Source: Phytophthora sp. 'mugwort' (taxonomy: Eukaryota > Oomycota > Peronosporomycetes > Peronosporales > Peronosporaceae). Taken from it: a stretch of 64,000 nt of DNA. Below, in pieces: positions 32,190 to 43,916 of this stretch (its first letter is position 1; every line of letters begins with the position of its first letter). Location: positions 3,864,263-3,928,262 of the forward strand of contig JAUCEF010000004.1 in NCBI GenBank assembly GCA_033558025.1, in the 5' to 3' direction. Under the pieces are notes generated by a model. The model searched no databases, was not told the origin of the DNA, and saw only the letters and a list, made by a program, of their open reading frames with translations. The position numbers and the translations under genes were made by a program.

Positions 32190-33218
32190 GCAGAAATGCC
32201 ATTAATTGTTGCCAATTCGCGCACGCACCTGCTCGATGTCCCACAGGTCGCGGTTGTACTGCGCATATCAGCATCTCGATCTTGGCCGGCGAGAGGCTCT
32301 TTCGCAGGTCCTCCAGTACCAGCTTCACCGCCGAAAAGAAGCGCTCGCACTCACTCGTTCGATGTCAGCGGGACATACGCAACGTTCACGTAGTGCGAGC
32401 GCTTCGGCACCTTCGTTCTCTTATACTGTGCCTTGGGGCAGAGCTGTTGCCGATCTCCCGCGCCGTCGCCCTTTCGAGAGCGGTCGATCTAAACTCGGCA
32501 CATGTCGATCTTTCGGCGATCAACAACGCCTCTCCACGCTGAATCTTAACGAGGTCTTGTTCTAAATTGGAATTGTTGACGATTGAAGCCGCCGCCGTCA
32601 GTCGCAACTTGAGTGTTAGATACTCCTTCTCGGCCTGGTCTAACAGAGGCGCACAGAAGGCAGAGTTGGAGTAGACTTCTGTAGCTCTCCCTCTTTCGTA
32701 ACGCCCTCGAACTTCTTCAGGTTCTTCTCCAATGCCTTGACTCGATCGTGCTCGGCACACCACAGCAGAAGAGGCTGAACCTCATGCTCGACCAGGAGGT
32801 TGTGGCCCAGCTGGATTATGACTGACTGGAGTTTCAGGTAGCGTGCCACCTCGTACGTGCTTGACCACCTGGTTTCGTTCCTCATCAGAGGAGACAGATA
32901 GGAGACGCGGGGAAGCAGATCCCTTCCCTTGATCGTTCGAAGCTTGGACATCAACGCTGTTACCTTAGCAATGAGCTCGCTTTCGGTCCTTAGGAGTCCT
33001 GTACCGCCAGATTAAATCGGCGACTAGCACATCCGATGAAGAGGATAGCCCCTTCCTTCCGACCAATCTACTGATTCACCGATCAGTCGTCGCCCACCCG
33101 AACTTGGCCGCGCTTCTTGTTGAAGCGGGATTGCGTGTCCGAGCGGATGTAATATACGATGCTCCACGCCCGCTCTCTTGGCGGCAAAGATGAAGGTACG
33201 CTGAAAATGAGTTTAGCA

Positions 33219-33282
33219 AGTTCTTCTACAAGATGATAACGTTTCTTGTCAGTTCTTCTACAAGATGATAGCGCTTCTTGTG
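33219..33282. repeat. 32-base tandem duplication in the hAT relic
   Basis: 33219-33250 and 33251-33282 both begin AGTTCTTCTACAAGATGATA and differ at only three or four positions. Confidence 0.88.
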
Positions 33283-33610
33283 CTGGTCTCACCAGTTTCG
33301 AGGGGTTGGGCCGATGTGCTGTGCTCTATCCGCGCTTGTTTTAGCCTCGATTTTCAGCTGCAGACGCGTTTAACTGAGTGTTCGCCCCACTTCGGGTTGC
33401 GTGCAGCTCGTCGAGCACTTCAGTTATCTCCGCAAAATCACATGCACGATTAATGCTGTTGAGCTTGTCGTTTCTCTCCGGGTTGAACAGAAAGTCATCC
33501 AACTACATGATCAGGTCAAGAAGAACTGCGATGCCAATATCGTCAATATGCACCTACTTCCAGGGCGCTTCAATAGCACTCTTGAACGTCGCATATATTC
33601 CTTCCGGTAT

Positions 33611-33621
33611 CCCCCCCCCCC
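33611..33621 (+). repeat. poly(C) run, 11 bases
   Basis: C homopolymer inside the hAT relic. Confidence 0.9.
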
Positions 33622-35096
33622 GCCCAATGGGTCAGGCCTTCGTCAACCATGCAAAACGTTCGTACACCCCGATTTATCGGACTCGAGTTCGTGGAGAGCC
33701 TCTATAATCGGGTCAAGCAAGCGCACAACTCGCTCAAGGTTCGTCCAAAACGTCATACCGCGGATAAAAGACCGGAGTTTCTTGAGCTTGGTGCGCTTAT
33801 CATCGCTCGTTATAACAATCAAAACGACCAGGAAATAGTTGGTCTCCAAACAATTTCCTTAGGACGGACTTGGTCTCAAGAACTCGCGCAAGGCATTCAT
33901 TCATAAAGTATCATCTGGTCTTGACAGGAACAGTCAAAGTTAGGCGGTGTTACTGCTTCAGAAATCAACGTTCGGCATCGATCGAGGAGCCTTTGATAAT
34001 CGCGAACATACCGGGTAAGACTAGCACCTGAGCGCGGACCGCGGCGACGTATGGTAACTTACAAACATTCTCCAGTAATAAGCTCAGAACGTGCTGCGCA
34101 ATCACCGGCAATAATGGGTTTATTTTCTTCCAAAATCTCACAGGCTTTGACCATATTTGAGGCATGTCGGTCAAAAACGCTAGCCTCAACGGCTCCCGTG
34201 AACCGCTGGACCTCGTCGATGACGCGCCTGAGCAGTTTTGCCATGAACTCAGCTGCATGTTGCGCTGTGCCAGACGCCAGCGATGACTTGAACATGGATG
34301 GCATCCCCGATGGAACTATCTTAAGGCTTATGATGCTTGCTCCATACGTGTCTTTCCACATATCCGCCACAAGCGATACAATCCGGAGCCTTCTTATAAG
34401 GTTGTAGATCTTCTTGCGGTATTCATTACGCGCACGCTCTAGCAGCGGACCAGCCCGTTTTTGTTAAGTCCGAAACTTGATAGACGAATTCAGCAGGAGA
34501 AAAACCGCCCTGATGGCAGGAGACTCAATCGAGACAAACGGCAGCAAGCCGGTGTACAATATAACCGCTCGCGCCATCTCAAACTTCTCCTGGTCGTAGC
34601 GGCGCCATGGAGGTGGTCGTAGAAGCTGCTGGGGTAGAGGTGTCTGCAGCGGTTGGTTGTTCGAACGGAGGTGGCAGCGGAGAAAAGTTCAGCTTCGCTA
34701 GTGGAGGCACATGTTCACAATGAGCCAGATGCGATATCAGATTGTGGCGTGGTTGGCAATTGCAGATTTCTCATGGCAATGCCATATTGGCCCTGCTAGG
34801 CGTTGTGTCCGCCGTGGAGCTCTACGTGCCTGGGTTTTTGAAGTCGAGGGGGATCATGAAATGCGACGTAATCGCGGCGGTCGTCGCGGAGGTGACGGCA
34901 TCTCATGTCAGTGCGCACAGGAACTGCAACCGAAATGAATTCTTCCAGATGGTAAACCCTTCTTTCCGCAACTTATTTTTGTAGGGAGTTCCGAGTAGTT
35001 TGAAACTATTTGGAGTTGCTATAAATAATGTCAGCATCTATTGACGTTATTAGCGATGCTTATTCGGAACCACCACTACGGTAATTGCACTAAACT

Positions 35097-35886
35097 TTAA
35101 TCAAATGAAAAGCGTGACCAAATAACTCCAGTCGTCCGTTCGAACATATCCGCACGTAGAAGGCCGGAAGATAGGCGTCGTGAACACGGTCGTAAAGCAC
35201 GACGATCAGTGTCTGCGTGAGCGGCATTGAGTACCATGAATGTCGCGTCGATAATGAGAGTGGCACCTGCGTACCGCATCAACCGCAAGAGGTCAGGATG
35301 CGTGTCTCTATGCAACCGCCGGCATTGCTGCCGAATTGCAAAGTTTCGCTGGCCTGTTGGCGACACAGTCCACACACTTTACTCCTCAACCGTCAGAAAT
35401 GTTTTCACCCGTCCCGTCTCTGTGTAGTCGCTTGACTAGGCTCGCGGTCTCTGTCTTGTTGGGGAAGCGCAAATCGTCCATCTCGTCGTATTTGAGAGTC
35501 GTAGCGTCACGTTCGTCTGTCTAGATCAGAGCATGGACTTCGATCATCGCTAGCATTTTGTCCCTCACGTCATTTTTTTGATCCGCCACGCGGGCAAATG
35601 CGTGCACGCCTGTTGCAATAACTTCACCACGGTCACCAGGCTCGCCATTTGCTGCGCTTAGACATATAGTCAGCCGCGCCTTGCATCCACAGATCTGGGT
35701 TTGTTGCACACGTAGTAGCTGGCGCTGTTCCTCTTGTAGTAGCATAAGGCACGTTGGAAGTCCATCTTGCGTGGCTGCTGGTAGACGTTCGTAGATAAAT
35801 GAAGGAATTGTGATGCTGGAAGTAAATGATGAAGTGAGTGCATTAGAGTTGTTTATGCTTCTCTCCCATGGCTTCTTAAATCCCAA
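35097..35886 (-). pseudogene. MULE-like transposase fragment
   Basis: 35521-35886 ends 'VHAFARVADQKNDVRDKMLA' and, past a stop, continues with 'TDERDATTLKYDEMDDLRF'. 35097-35375 has 'HPDLLRLMRYAGATLIIDAT', the start of a MULE-type DDE core with one Asp. The rest of the catalytic core is missing. It differs from the MULE at 16361-19008. The assignment rests on the 'IIDATF' block and its context and is moderate only. Confidence 0.45.
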
Positions 35887-36619
35887 CCCTCGATGCCTCT
35901 TTCATGTTGGCTTCTTGTATATGTTTGTCATCAACAACCGGTTACAGCTCCTCTGAACCACCAATATGACTATCTTGGTAATCATCCAATCATAGCACGT
36001 TTATCCCGAACCGCGCGCACAGCCTGCTGCGTTAGAGATCCGTGCAAGGGCGATAACGCTTCAATATATCGACCACACTGGCAGGTACTTCATCACTGAA
36101 AAGGAAGAATGGTGACTAGTGGCTCATGCGGCGGCGATTTTTTTTGTTTTGCTGGAACATGTTTATTTATCGATTTCCGGTTGGGTTAGCTATCACTTAT
36201 TCATTTCTACCATGCTCGATATTTGAAGTACGCACACGGAAGGGCGTTAATACGGCACAGAAAGGTCACTGCGCGTGCTGTATATATATGTCAGGTAAGC
36301 ACGACTGCGTTTAATATATATTATAGCTGCTCCGGTAACAACTAACCGTCGCCTGTCTGTCTTAGGACGGAAACTCGCGGAACAGCGCGACCTCTGCGTA
36401 TAGAAACGTCAGGAAGGGCTGCATTCCAAGCTATAGCTGACCAGCTCAAAATACACGTGTCTAGAGCTAAGGCATTGTCGCGAACGCAAAGAGAGCAGTC
36501 AAACTCACTCCGGGCTACGTTCGGGCCGTCCTCGGAAGACTAGCGTTGGCGAGGGCCACCAGATCGTCCGTGAAGCAAAGCAAACCTCCGACTTAGTGCC
36601 GAGTAACTTGCCGCCACGG
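35887..36619. other. no gene seen
   Basis: AT-rich patches, short frames, no recognised domain or RNA gene. Confidence 0.45.
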
Positions 36620-37400
36620 TCAAAGAAGACCACGGCATCACTATTTTCACGCAAACAGTGCGAAAACGCATCAAGTGGTCGTTCTGCACGCAAGAAACCG
36701 TTACGGAGCGAAAGGAACGTTAAGGCGCGCCTGGTGTACGCAGATATCATGTTGAAGTACAAGGACAACGACGAGAAAAAAGTATCTTCAGTGACGAGCC
36801 GTCTGTATGGCTTGCGGGGGCTGCTAAAAAGATTTGTGTGGCGTAAACACAGGAAAAGTTCAAGAATGAGTGTCTGGTGCCCACATTCAAATCGGGGAGA
36901 GAGACGCTGATTGTTTGGGGGTGAATCTCGAATGAAGGTGTTGGAGCCTTTCACTTGTGTGAATAAAGTATAACCGGTGCGCTCTGCAAGACAATTCTCG
37001 AAAAAAAAATCTACACGTTACTGTCACAGTCATGGCTATTGAGGAAGGTTACAAGTTCGTGCCCACGGTGCCCCTGGCCACCGTTCGAAACCCGGCCAAA
37101 CTATCTCAGAGAGAAACGAAAGTGGAAGTGCTTGAGCATTCATCTCAAAGCCCAGTTCTCAATCCAATTGAGAATTTGTGGGCTCACGTAAAGCAGGAGC
37201 TACAATGGCGTGCATCGAGGACCCAAAGGTAAAAATCGAAGCTGTTTGGTACGATATTGATCCTGTCATGGTTCAAAACTTGTACCTTTCAATGCCGAAC
37301 GACTGCAACAGGTCCAAGACATCGCGGCGGTCATACGAAGTACTATGGGTCCTATCATGCTCCTTAGATGGATAATACTGTGGTAGAGCGGCGGTCGTAC
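36620..37400 (+). pseudogene. Tc1/mariner transposase, frameshifted
   Basis: The + strand reads 'RSERNVKARLVYADIMLKYK', 'DNDEKKV' with the following Asp-containing block out of frame, 'KRFVWRKHRKSS', then about 37030 'MAIEEGYKF' and at 37130-37210 'SSQSPVLNPIENLWAHVKQE', the hallmark end of the Tc1 catalytic domain. Then comes 'KVKIEAVWYDIDPVMVQNLY' in another frame. At least three frame changes occur. Terminal inverted repeats with TA were not located. An A-rich gap at 37005 separates the two halves. Confidence 0.78.
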
Positions 37401-37810
37401 CTTTAGAAGGGCCGAGGAAATCATAAAAAAAAATGGAAGTGGGTGTGGCTCTAAGAATTAAACGGTTTAGGCGCTCAAACATGAATACATTTTTTTAAAT
37501 GGTCACCACCGCTCAATGAAGAAAATATTTACAGACAGCAAGTAAAGAATCGCAAGTGATTTCAGCAAGAATTCCATTATCGCGCAAAATGCGTCGAACT
37601 AGTAGCTCAAGTTTAGTTATTCATTAACATACTGATGGTGGCCTTGGATGTAGACTTTCTGTACCAGTTGTACACAAACATAAACCGTCAAGCCTCGTTT
37701 CTAATCCCTGGCCTATTGCGCCTGCTTCACTTCATACACAAACGTGATCACCACCGCATGTAGGACATTCTCCGTATAATTGTGTATTATATGTCTGCAG
37801 CTCGTCGTTC

Positions 37811-38690
37811 ATGAAGCTGCTGGCACGCTTTTCTCAGTTTCACGAGATCCCGTGCTACAGTCCGCTCGGAGGCCGACCTCCTGTCCTTCAGCGCATGCAT
37901 CAGGTCTTGGGTTTGGTGTTGGTTTACTATGTTGGGTCCATGCATCATAAGAAAGTGTGTCTAACGTTTGGAGTGCCTCCTGCAACTACGAGCCGCATCT
38001 TCCTCGCGGGTGAGACATCGCTAGAGAAGGCTTTGCATGGCTTCCGACCAGCGCGCGTATGTTGGCCTCCCCTCACGCGGCAGAAGGCGCTGGCCAAATA
38101 AATCTCACTTCGCGAACCTCCCCTCCAATTTACATGGGGTTTCATTGACGGCAAGAACTTCAAGTTTGTTAATTTAACATGGGGTATCTTGGTGGCAATG
38201 GGTTCGATAACCTCTACATATTCGCTTTTGCATGGCAGGTGCAGCAACCATCCAACCCGATCTACAAACTGCATTCTACAACGGGTGGTTGCACGTTGTA
38301 TAGACTGTAGTGCAGATGGCCTCATCGTATGGGCGAAACATAACTGCCCGGGCAGTTGGAATGATGCAGACAACTGCCTTGGGTTCCGGTAGTGCTTGAT
38401 TGACACGATGTTCTGTCCTGATCAGCGATACGGGGTCATTGCGGACAGCACCTTCCCGTGATCAGAGGACATGACCGGCCGGATTATGACACCTCTCAAG
38501 GAGGGGGACATTACTCGATCATTGCCATCACTGCGGCCTGCAGCTCAAATGCTGTCGGGCGGCATAATGGGGCATGGGGTACGTCGAAAAAGTCTACAAA
38601 AGAGCCCTGATGCCGCTGCTGGCCGATCGTCATCGGCGAGGAATGAGACTGGAGAATATGTTCCGACTTTGTAATTATCGCGTATGAACT
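37811..38690 (+). pseudogene. PIF/Harbinger (DDE_4) transposase with in-frame stops
   Basis: One frame holds most of it. 37811-38098 has a helix-turn-helix part ('LGLVLVYYVGSMHHKKVCL', 'FGVPPATTSRIF'). After a TAA at 38099 come 'FTWGFIDGKNFKF' (catalytic Asp) and 'DGLIVWAKHNCPGSWNDADN'. A TAG at 38390 is followed by 'CPDQRYGVIADSTF' and 'MTGRIMTPLKEGDITRSLPS'. The two stops seem to be single substitutions, so it is a fairly recent pseudogene. It belongs to a different branch from the Harbinger copy at 5400-6280. Confidence 0.82.
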
Positions 38691-38929
38691 GTCGAGGTTA
38701 GTCAAATACGAACCACGTTCGTTTATGGTGTCCATGACAACCAATGAACTTAGTTAGAGATATTGGTGTCGTGCAACTTCGTTTGAAGAAACTGAGCACA
38801 CAATCAACGGTAAAATGGTGAGTCGCTCTTTCTTATATAACTACGAACCTCCTTCGTTTGAATTTATAGTTCCGCTTGCATCTAGCGACCTAACCATGCA
38901 ATGTCTTCATTCACGTTTGTAGAGTGACG

Positions 38930-40110
38930 TGAGCAACAGCATCATTTGCTAGTATCGTTGGCGAGCTTCCGCTCGGTCCAACTCGAGCCTCTCGTCGTAT
39001 CTGGGCGCTATTCATCGCGCTCCTTCTCCCATCTCGCGGTCTGAGCGGCTTCAGCCCTCAACCTCTCTTCGCGAGCAAGCGTTGCATTCTCGAGATCAAA
39101 TCGGGGCTGGGCATCGGCGGCCGCCAATTCATCGCGCCTAGTCCGTTCCCGTTCCTCGCGCTCCCGAGCAGCTGAAGCCTCTTTGGCCTCTCTGTCTTCA
39201 CGTCGGCGCTTCTCTTCTGAGAAATCCTATACGTTCGGACTCCTCCTAAATAGCAGAATCGTCTGCATCATGTCCGTCCTGCCATCCATATCAACCTTGG
39301 CTACCGCCAACAGATCTTTCTGCATATCAGCTAATTTCCGGTTAGCAGCACCCGCTTGGCCCTGTTGTAAGTCGCCTGCCATCCCTCGCTCTGAGATCTC
39401 TTCGTGAGATTATCGATCTTGTCTCTATACAGGCCCAGGTCTTGGCCGCCCAAACGAGCTATTGAAGCACTGAGCCTAGGGTATCGCTCCTGTTCCCTGG
39501 TGTCGGAGGTGGTCCGAGCTGGGTGGGTACTTAGAAGGGCTCCATTTGGAGACAACACGGTAGGCAGCACAAGTCGTCTTGTCTCTCGGACGCGTTCTCG
39601 TCATCTTCAGCAGCAACAACAACAGGAGAGCTACTACAGGGACCCTCCGCATCCATGCCCTGCTCTTCTTCTGCGTTGCTTTGATCCTTGGGATGAAGCC
39701 GTTTGGTGCGGATGGCGTCTCCTACAACTGCATCATCGTCGGGTTCTTCGTGGGGCCAGTTAAATGCTGTTCTACCCGCAATGGACAACTCGGTCGACTG
39801 CTGGATATCTCTCGCCCACTCGACGTACAGAGATATCCCCCTCCCTCGCTGGTTTCTTCTTGTTGTATATCCTTGAACTTCCTGCGCAGAGATGCGAAAT
39901 CCCTTCGGCCCAGTGCAAGGGTCTCACCTTGTTGTATATCCCCCCACGCGTTCCCAGTGATTCTTTTCCAAGGTTTCAGGTTAGTTATGGCGTTACCCTT
40001 AGAAGCAATAACACTTCCTCAAAGTAGTTACTGTAATCTACCCCGCGCCCCTTCTGAATACAGCAATACGATCACCACACGGAAGACGTTAGCACAGTGC
40101 TCATGACTTC
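38930..40110 (-). pseudogene. degenerate coiled-coil/SANT-like ORF, uncertain
   Basis: The minus strand shows a helical run with 'SLRRKFKDIQQEE' (about 39850-39900), an acidic linker 'NWPHEEPDDDAVVGDAI' (39700-39780), 'ARLGGQDLGLYRDKIDNLTK' (39410-39470), and a long Glu/Arg stretch near 39010-39220 ('EEKRRREDREAKEASAARER'). The order is like a multicopy Phytophthora family with a Myb/SANT-like head and coiled-coil tail. Stops and frame changes occur throughout. Class and function are unsure. Confidence 0.35.
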
Positions 40111-40525
40111 GTATCCTCCTGCGTACTTAGGCGGCATCGCGTTCCCCGCTCGCTGATTGCACTGTGATTTTGCATGGAAGAAAAAATAACCTTGAGGCCC
40201 AGTTACCTATCGTTTGTGTACGATAGTGAAAAACCTAGGATAGCTGGAATGCCCACGTCGACCACCCACGTGGGGTGGGTACATTGTTATGCAAGTCCGC
40301 TATTCTCCCTCTCTGGCGTCTCCAGCTTCGTATAAGCTCTACATGGGGACATGATACCGACCATGAGGAAGACCATAAATGGGTTGATGCTGAAACAGAT
40401 AAAGATTGGACTTGAAATTCGAATGTAATGTCGTACAGCTAGACACTAGCAACGGATAGTCATCGAAGCTTGATTACCCGTTGCCATACACACAAGATTG
40501 TAACCATTATCTGTCAGATGTGCTT

Positions 40526-41718
40526 TCAGAGCTCGCTGAGGTCTTTCAAATGTTGAAGGTGGCGGTGCTGGCAGCCTTCCCAACCACAATAGCATATAAA
40601 CCAGAGGGAAGACCCGTATGAGCTTCGCCCGGGAACACATCCCGGATTGTAACTGCGACGACGGTAAGATGGCGATCCGGCCATCACCTCTTGGAAACGC
40701 GCATTCGGGTTGCAGTGGAGGATGACGAAACGCATCATACCACCCGAGCGAATCGCATCTACCCCCGCATACTTATCAGTAGTTGTTAGAGTTTCCAGGT
40801 GCATGCGGTAGTCGTCGTTCTTCATCTGTCTCGAGCCTTGTGGCCCGAACAACATGAGATGACCCACGTACTGTCCTACTACTTGACCGGACGGTATAGG
40901 CCCACCGGATACGGCACCATACTCGTCAGCAAGAAGGTTCCATATTAGACTCAAAGTCGGGTCTTCGCGCAACCAGTTGCCGCACATCCCCGCAAAGGAA
41001 CAGTGCGCTCACAGCAGTACCTATTATTTCTCGGGTTGTGGCACGATGGAGATTTGTGCTATTCTGTACAGCCGCATAACTTGCCCACAGGGACTGAAGG
41101 GAACTTCCAATGGCGCGGGTTGACCATGTCGTCAACGAAGCTAACGAACGACGGCCAACTCACTGGTTGCCAGTCGTTAATTCGGGGATTGCTCTGCGAT
41201 ACACCCAAATACGCAAATCCTTGCGATCCGCATGAAGACACACTTTCGGACTGTGTCGATGTTAGTTGCGACAAAGCCGCCTGAGCCGGCACCAGCAGTG
41301 TTTCTGAACTCTCACTATGCACCCCCCCCCCCCCCCGAGCCTTTTGGTAGGTGAGACTTGGTGACTGGCGAGGTGCGAGGTGCGAGGGGTAAACGGAGCA
41401 GAGCCTTGACTGCCGGTGTCCTTCAACCCGAGCCTCGCCGGCACGACTACGACCACGGGGAGACTGAGTCCACGGTGGCGATTGTGTACATGGCGGTGAT
41501 TCGGTGCTCTGTGATGCGTGAGAGGTAGACCACACGTCTGTGATCGTAGTGACCGTGTCGATCGATACGAAAACAGACTCAGCCTCCAACCCATCCAGCC
41601 GCGAGTATTCAGAAGCCAGCCCGGTAGCACCCACAAAATCAGTTAAACGTCCGTAAACTCCCCGGAAAGAGAGTATAGTGGTAAAGGCATCATAGTTGCC
41701 CGAGGTAATCCCTCGCAT
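40526..41718 (-). pseudogene. SET-domain protein, degenerate
   Basis: SET domains transfer methyl groups to lysines, often on histones. 41059-41200 on the minus strand carries 'INDWQPVSWPSFVSFVDDMV' and a Cys block 'GKLCGCT', like the segment before SET. 40526-40987 carries 'GQVVGQYVGHLMLFGPQGS', 'MMRFVILHCNPNARFQEV' (the family motif is N-H-S-C-x-P-N, so N-H-S is lost here), and after a frame break 'SYGSSLWFICYCGWEGCQHR', the post-SET part. Loss of the cofactor-binding N-H and at least two frameshifts mean no activity. Proteins with this arrangement are repeated in Phytophthora genomes and may travel with transposons; that is recall and inference. Confidence 0.62.
41322..41336 (+). repeat. 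poly(C) run, 15 bases
   Basis: C homopolymer inside the SET pseudogene; it reads as poly-Gly on the minus strand. Confidence 0.95.
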
Positions 41719-42139
41719 AGGGAACGTGAATGATCCATTCTACCTCATTGTCAAGCTCACGAGGCTTGCATGGCTTCGTCCGCTCGATGCCGCGTTCTCA
41801 CACTCCAGTACGGGCAGCAAACGGGCAACGTCGCTTCTCAAACTCAGTGCCAGCATCCTGGCGAACCTACAGAACACCAAGACCACTCCGTATTAGTCTC
41901 TGGCGCTGCGAAATAAATCTATATGACAATACCCGCTTGAATGGGATGCGGGGGCTATCACCACTATAGTTCCCTGTCCCCACTCCATCATCCCCGTCAC
42001 GACGTCGTTTTCCTTTCTCGCTTTTCATATTGGATCGATCCTACGAACCAAATGCATGACATCGTTCGGATCGAGGGCAGCTCACGTTTGGAAATTGACA
42101 GGACTGCAAATCCCACGGGTAGACTCGTACACGAAGCTC

Positions 42140-42169
42140 GAGGATCTATGGGGAGAAACATAGATCCTC
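42140..42169. repeat. perfect hairpin, 11-base arms
   Basis: GAGGATCTATG (42140-42150) and CATAGATCCTC (42159-42169) pair around an 8-base A/G loop. Its role is unknown. Confidence 0.9.
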
Positions 42170-42424
42170 AACAAACGTAATCAACGTCAACATAACAGAC
42201 GTAGCCTAAGATAAACTCATCTTCTCCAAGCGAGCACTTAACACTATTGTAAAATCCGTCGATGCTCAGCGAAGCCAAATTTAAAAAAAAATGAGGACGT
42301 GGGCGTGAACCTCCACTGTGATACGCGCGAAGCATTTAAAGATCCCGCTCGATTTCAAACGGGATGGTTCGTGCTAAATGGAGGTGTTGAAGTAGTGCCA
42401 TAATGAAGTCTAAACGTAGATTTA

Positions 42425-42692
42425 TGCGGTTGCAGCTTGAGAGACCCTAAATTGGCCGCATTAAACGAGATTCCTCGTATTAAAATGAATTGCTTGGTGA
42501 GACGGGTTTGATGGAAAGCCAAACAATTGTTTTAATGCGAGTGATTTTCATGCGGCTTTTAATGCGCGGGTTAGGGTCACATTAAACCGTTTTTGCAAGG
42601 TTGTGGAAGGCGCCCAATGGCGCGGTATCAAAAATTAACTAAAACCGTTTTTTTTATCCCGCGTTTAGTATCACCCCGTTCTTGCAACCGCA
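42425..42692. mobile_element. MITE with TTA target duplication (Harbinger-like)
   Basis: 268 bases bounded by TGCGGTTGCA (42425-42434) and its exact inverse TGCAACCGCA (42683-42692), each flanked by TTA (42422-42424 and 42693-42695). A 3-base TTA/TAA duplication with short inverted ends is typical of PIF/Harbinger elements. Inside, TTAATGCG/CGCATTAA words recur in both directions. There is no coding capacity. Confidence 0.8.
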
Positions 42693-42699
42693 TTAAATA

Positions 42700-43916
42700 T
42701 GATCATATAGTTCGTAGGGCCTCAAACTGCTGAAGAACGTACCTGATCGCATGGAATGGAGGTGGCTCGCCACAACTGCAAGGTAACTTGTGCTGCCGTG
42801 TCGGTTGGGAAACGGACATGATCGTTACGAAACTGATCTCTTACATATTAGTCTGTATAGTATAATATAAAGCAGGGCGTGTGGAAGGACGAGCGACTGA
42901 GCACCGGCCATACATGGCACTCACAACCCAATATCCCAGCCAGCCCCCAAGCCGTCCAAGCCAAATTCCATGGAGCAGTTCTGGCCCCGCCCGTCACGGG
43001 TTTATCCCTAAAGTGCTATCTACAATATGAGGAACAAACTGAAAGCAAGCAAGACTCTATGACACGAACACTCCCCTTTCGGTACCACCCCTCTATCTAA
43101 GGCGGTTCTCAGAACTCGTTAGGCGGTCGAAGGTGATGTAGTGACGCATTCAGACGCCGCCGTTACTCAACAGCGCGCCTGCGCAGATCTTGTAGAATAT
43201 GCCGCTTTTTAACGCGTCCGGATGTCACATGCAGCATGCATAGGCGGAAGGATGTAGGTATTCCCCAGTTGCAGCTTAAGGGGCATTCACGACTCTATAT
43301 CTTTACATAGACAAATCTTCCTGGATTTGACCTTAGCGAATTGTTCCACACTTAGAATGATTAATCAACTCAAGTGAGAGTGACTGATGCGACATATCTG
43401 GCCGGACATAGCTTTATATTTATAATACTTTTGTACTACAAATATAAAGCTATGCCCTCCCATATATGTATATAGTAGTATTTAAAGACCCTCAGTACGT
43501 CGTGTTTTTATCCAAACCAATGATAAAAAAATCGATAAAACTCTCTTGTACCGGTTTTCGAAGACACTCACTGTACATTTTATTGGACGATATTGGGCAA
43601 AACGCATTTAGGTAAATACCGAACTATATCGTTCATATACGGTAACTTCCGGTAGGGTGAATAATATTGGCCAGCATTATAGGTAATTAAGTAAACTTTA
43701 GGGGACTAATTATCTTTCATTGACTTTCGCTGCTTTTGGTCCACGTATCCTATACGTTGTATTTCGAACGTGTGTCCGCTATTAGAGCAGGCAACTTGTT
43801 GCGACAGGCGGACCGCGCGCGTTCTTCATCATAAAAATGCTTTTTATCATGTGCCTTAAAAAAAAGCTTCCAAGCTTTGGTGAATACAGTACTTCGAAGT
43901 ACTTGGAAAGCAGCTA
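42700..43916. other. AT-rich stretch without gene
   Basis: A 73-residue frame at 42879-43100 has no recognisable domain. The part next to 43917 is the 3' side of the PH gene. A hairpin is listed separately. Confidence 0.5.
43407..43454. repeat. hairpin, 15-base perfect arms
   Basis: CATAGCTTTATATTT (43407-43421) and its inverse AAATATAAAGCTATG (43440-43454) flank an 18-base loop. Pairing extends two or three bases further with one mismatch. Confidence 0.9.

Larger units (their letters stand above)
32190..34720 (-). pseudogene. hAT transposase (DUF659 type), degenerate
   Basis: Minus-strand blocks in hAT order. About 34550-34620: 'ARAVILYTGLLPFVSIESPA'. 34059-34370: DUF659 region 'YGASIISLKIVPSGMPSMF', 'AEFMAKLLRRVIDEVQRFTG', 'NMVKACEILEENKPIIAG'. 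33643-33849: 'LERVVRLLDPIIEALHELES'. 32640-32954: 'LMRNETRWSSTYEVARYLKL' and 'QLGHNLLVEHEVQPLL'. 32386-32640: 'VKIQRGEALLIAERS'. About 32200-32390: the C-terminal dimerisation segment, frameshifted after 'VAYVPLTSNE'. Many stops, frameshifts and internal insertions (the region around 33000-33600, which includes a C run) leave it without function. Terminal repeats and the 8-base duplication were not found. Confidence 0.75.

Noticed and set aside
36505..36954. Minus-strand frame of 149 residues
   Set aside because: Shadow of the + strand Tc1/mariner remnant, which has recognisable motifs.
37005..37020. A-rich tract as a poly(A) tail of a retroposed copy
   Set aside because: It lies within the Tc1 coding remnant; no target duplication or source gene is visible.
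39579..40106. + strand frame of 175 residues
   Set aside because: Opposite strand of a better-supported though degenerate coiled-coil frame; the composition is not protein-like.
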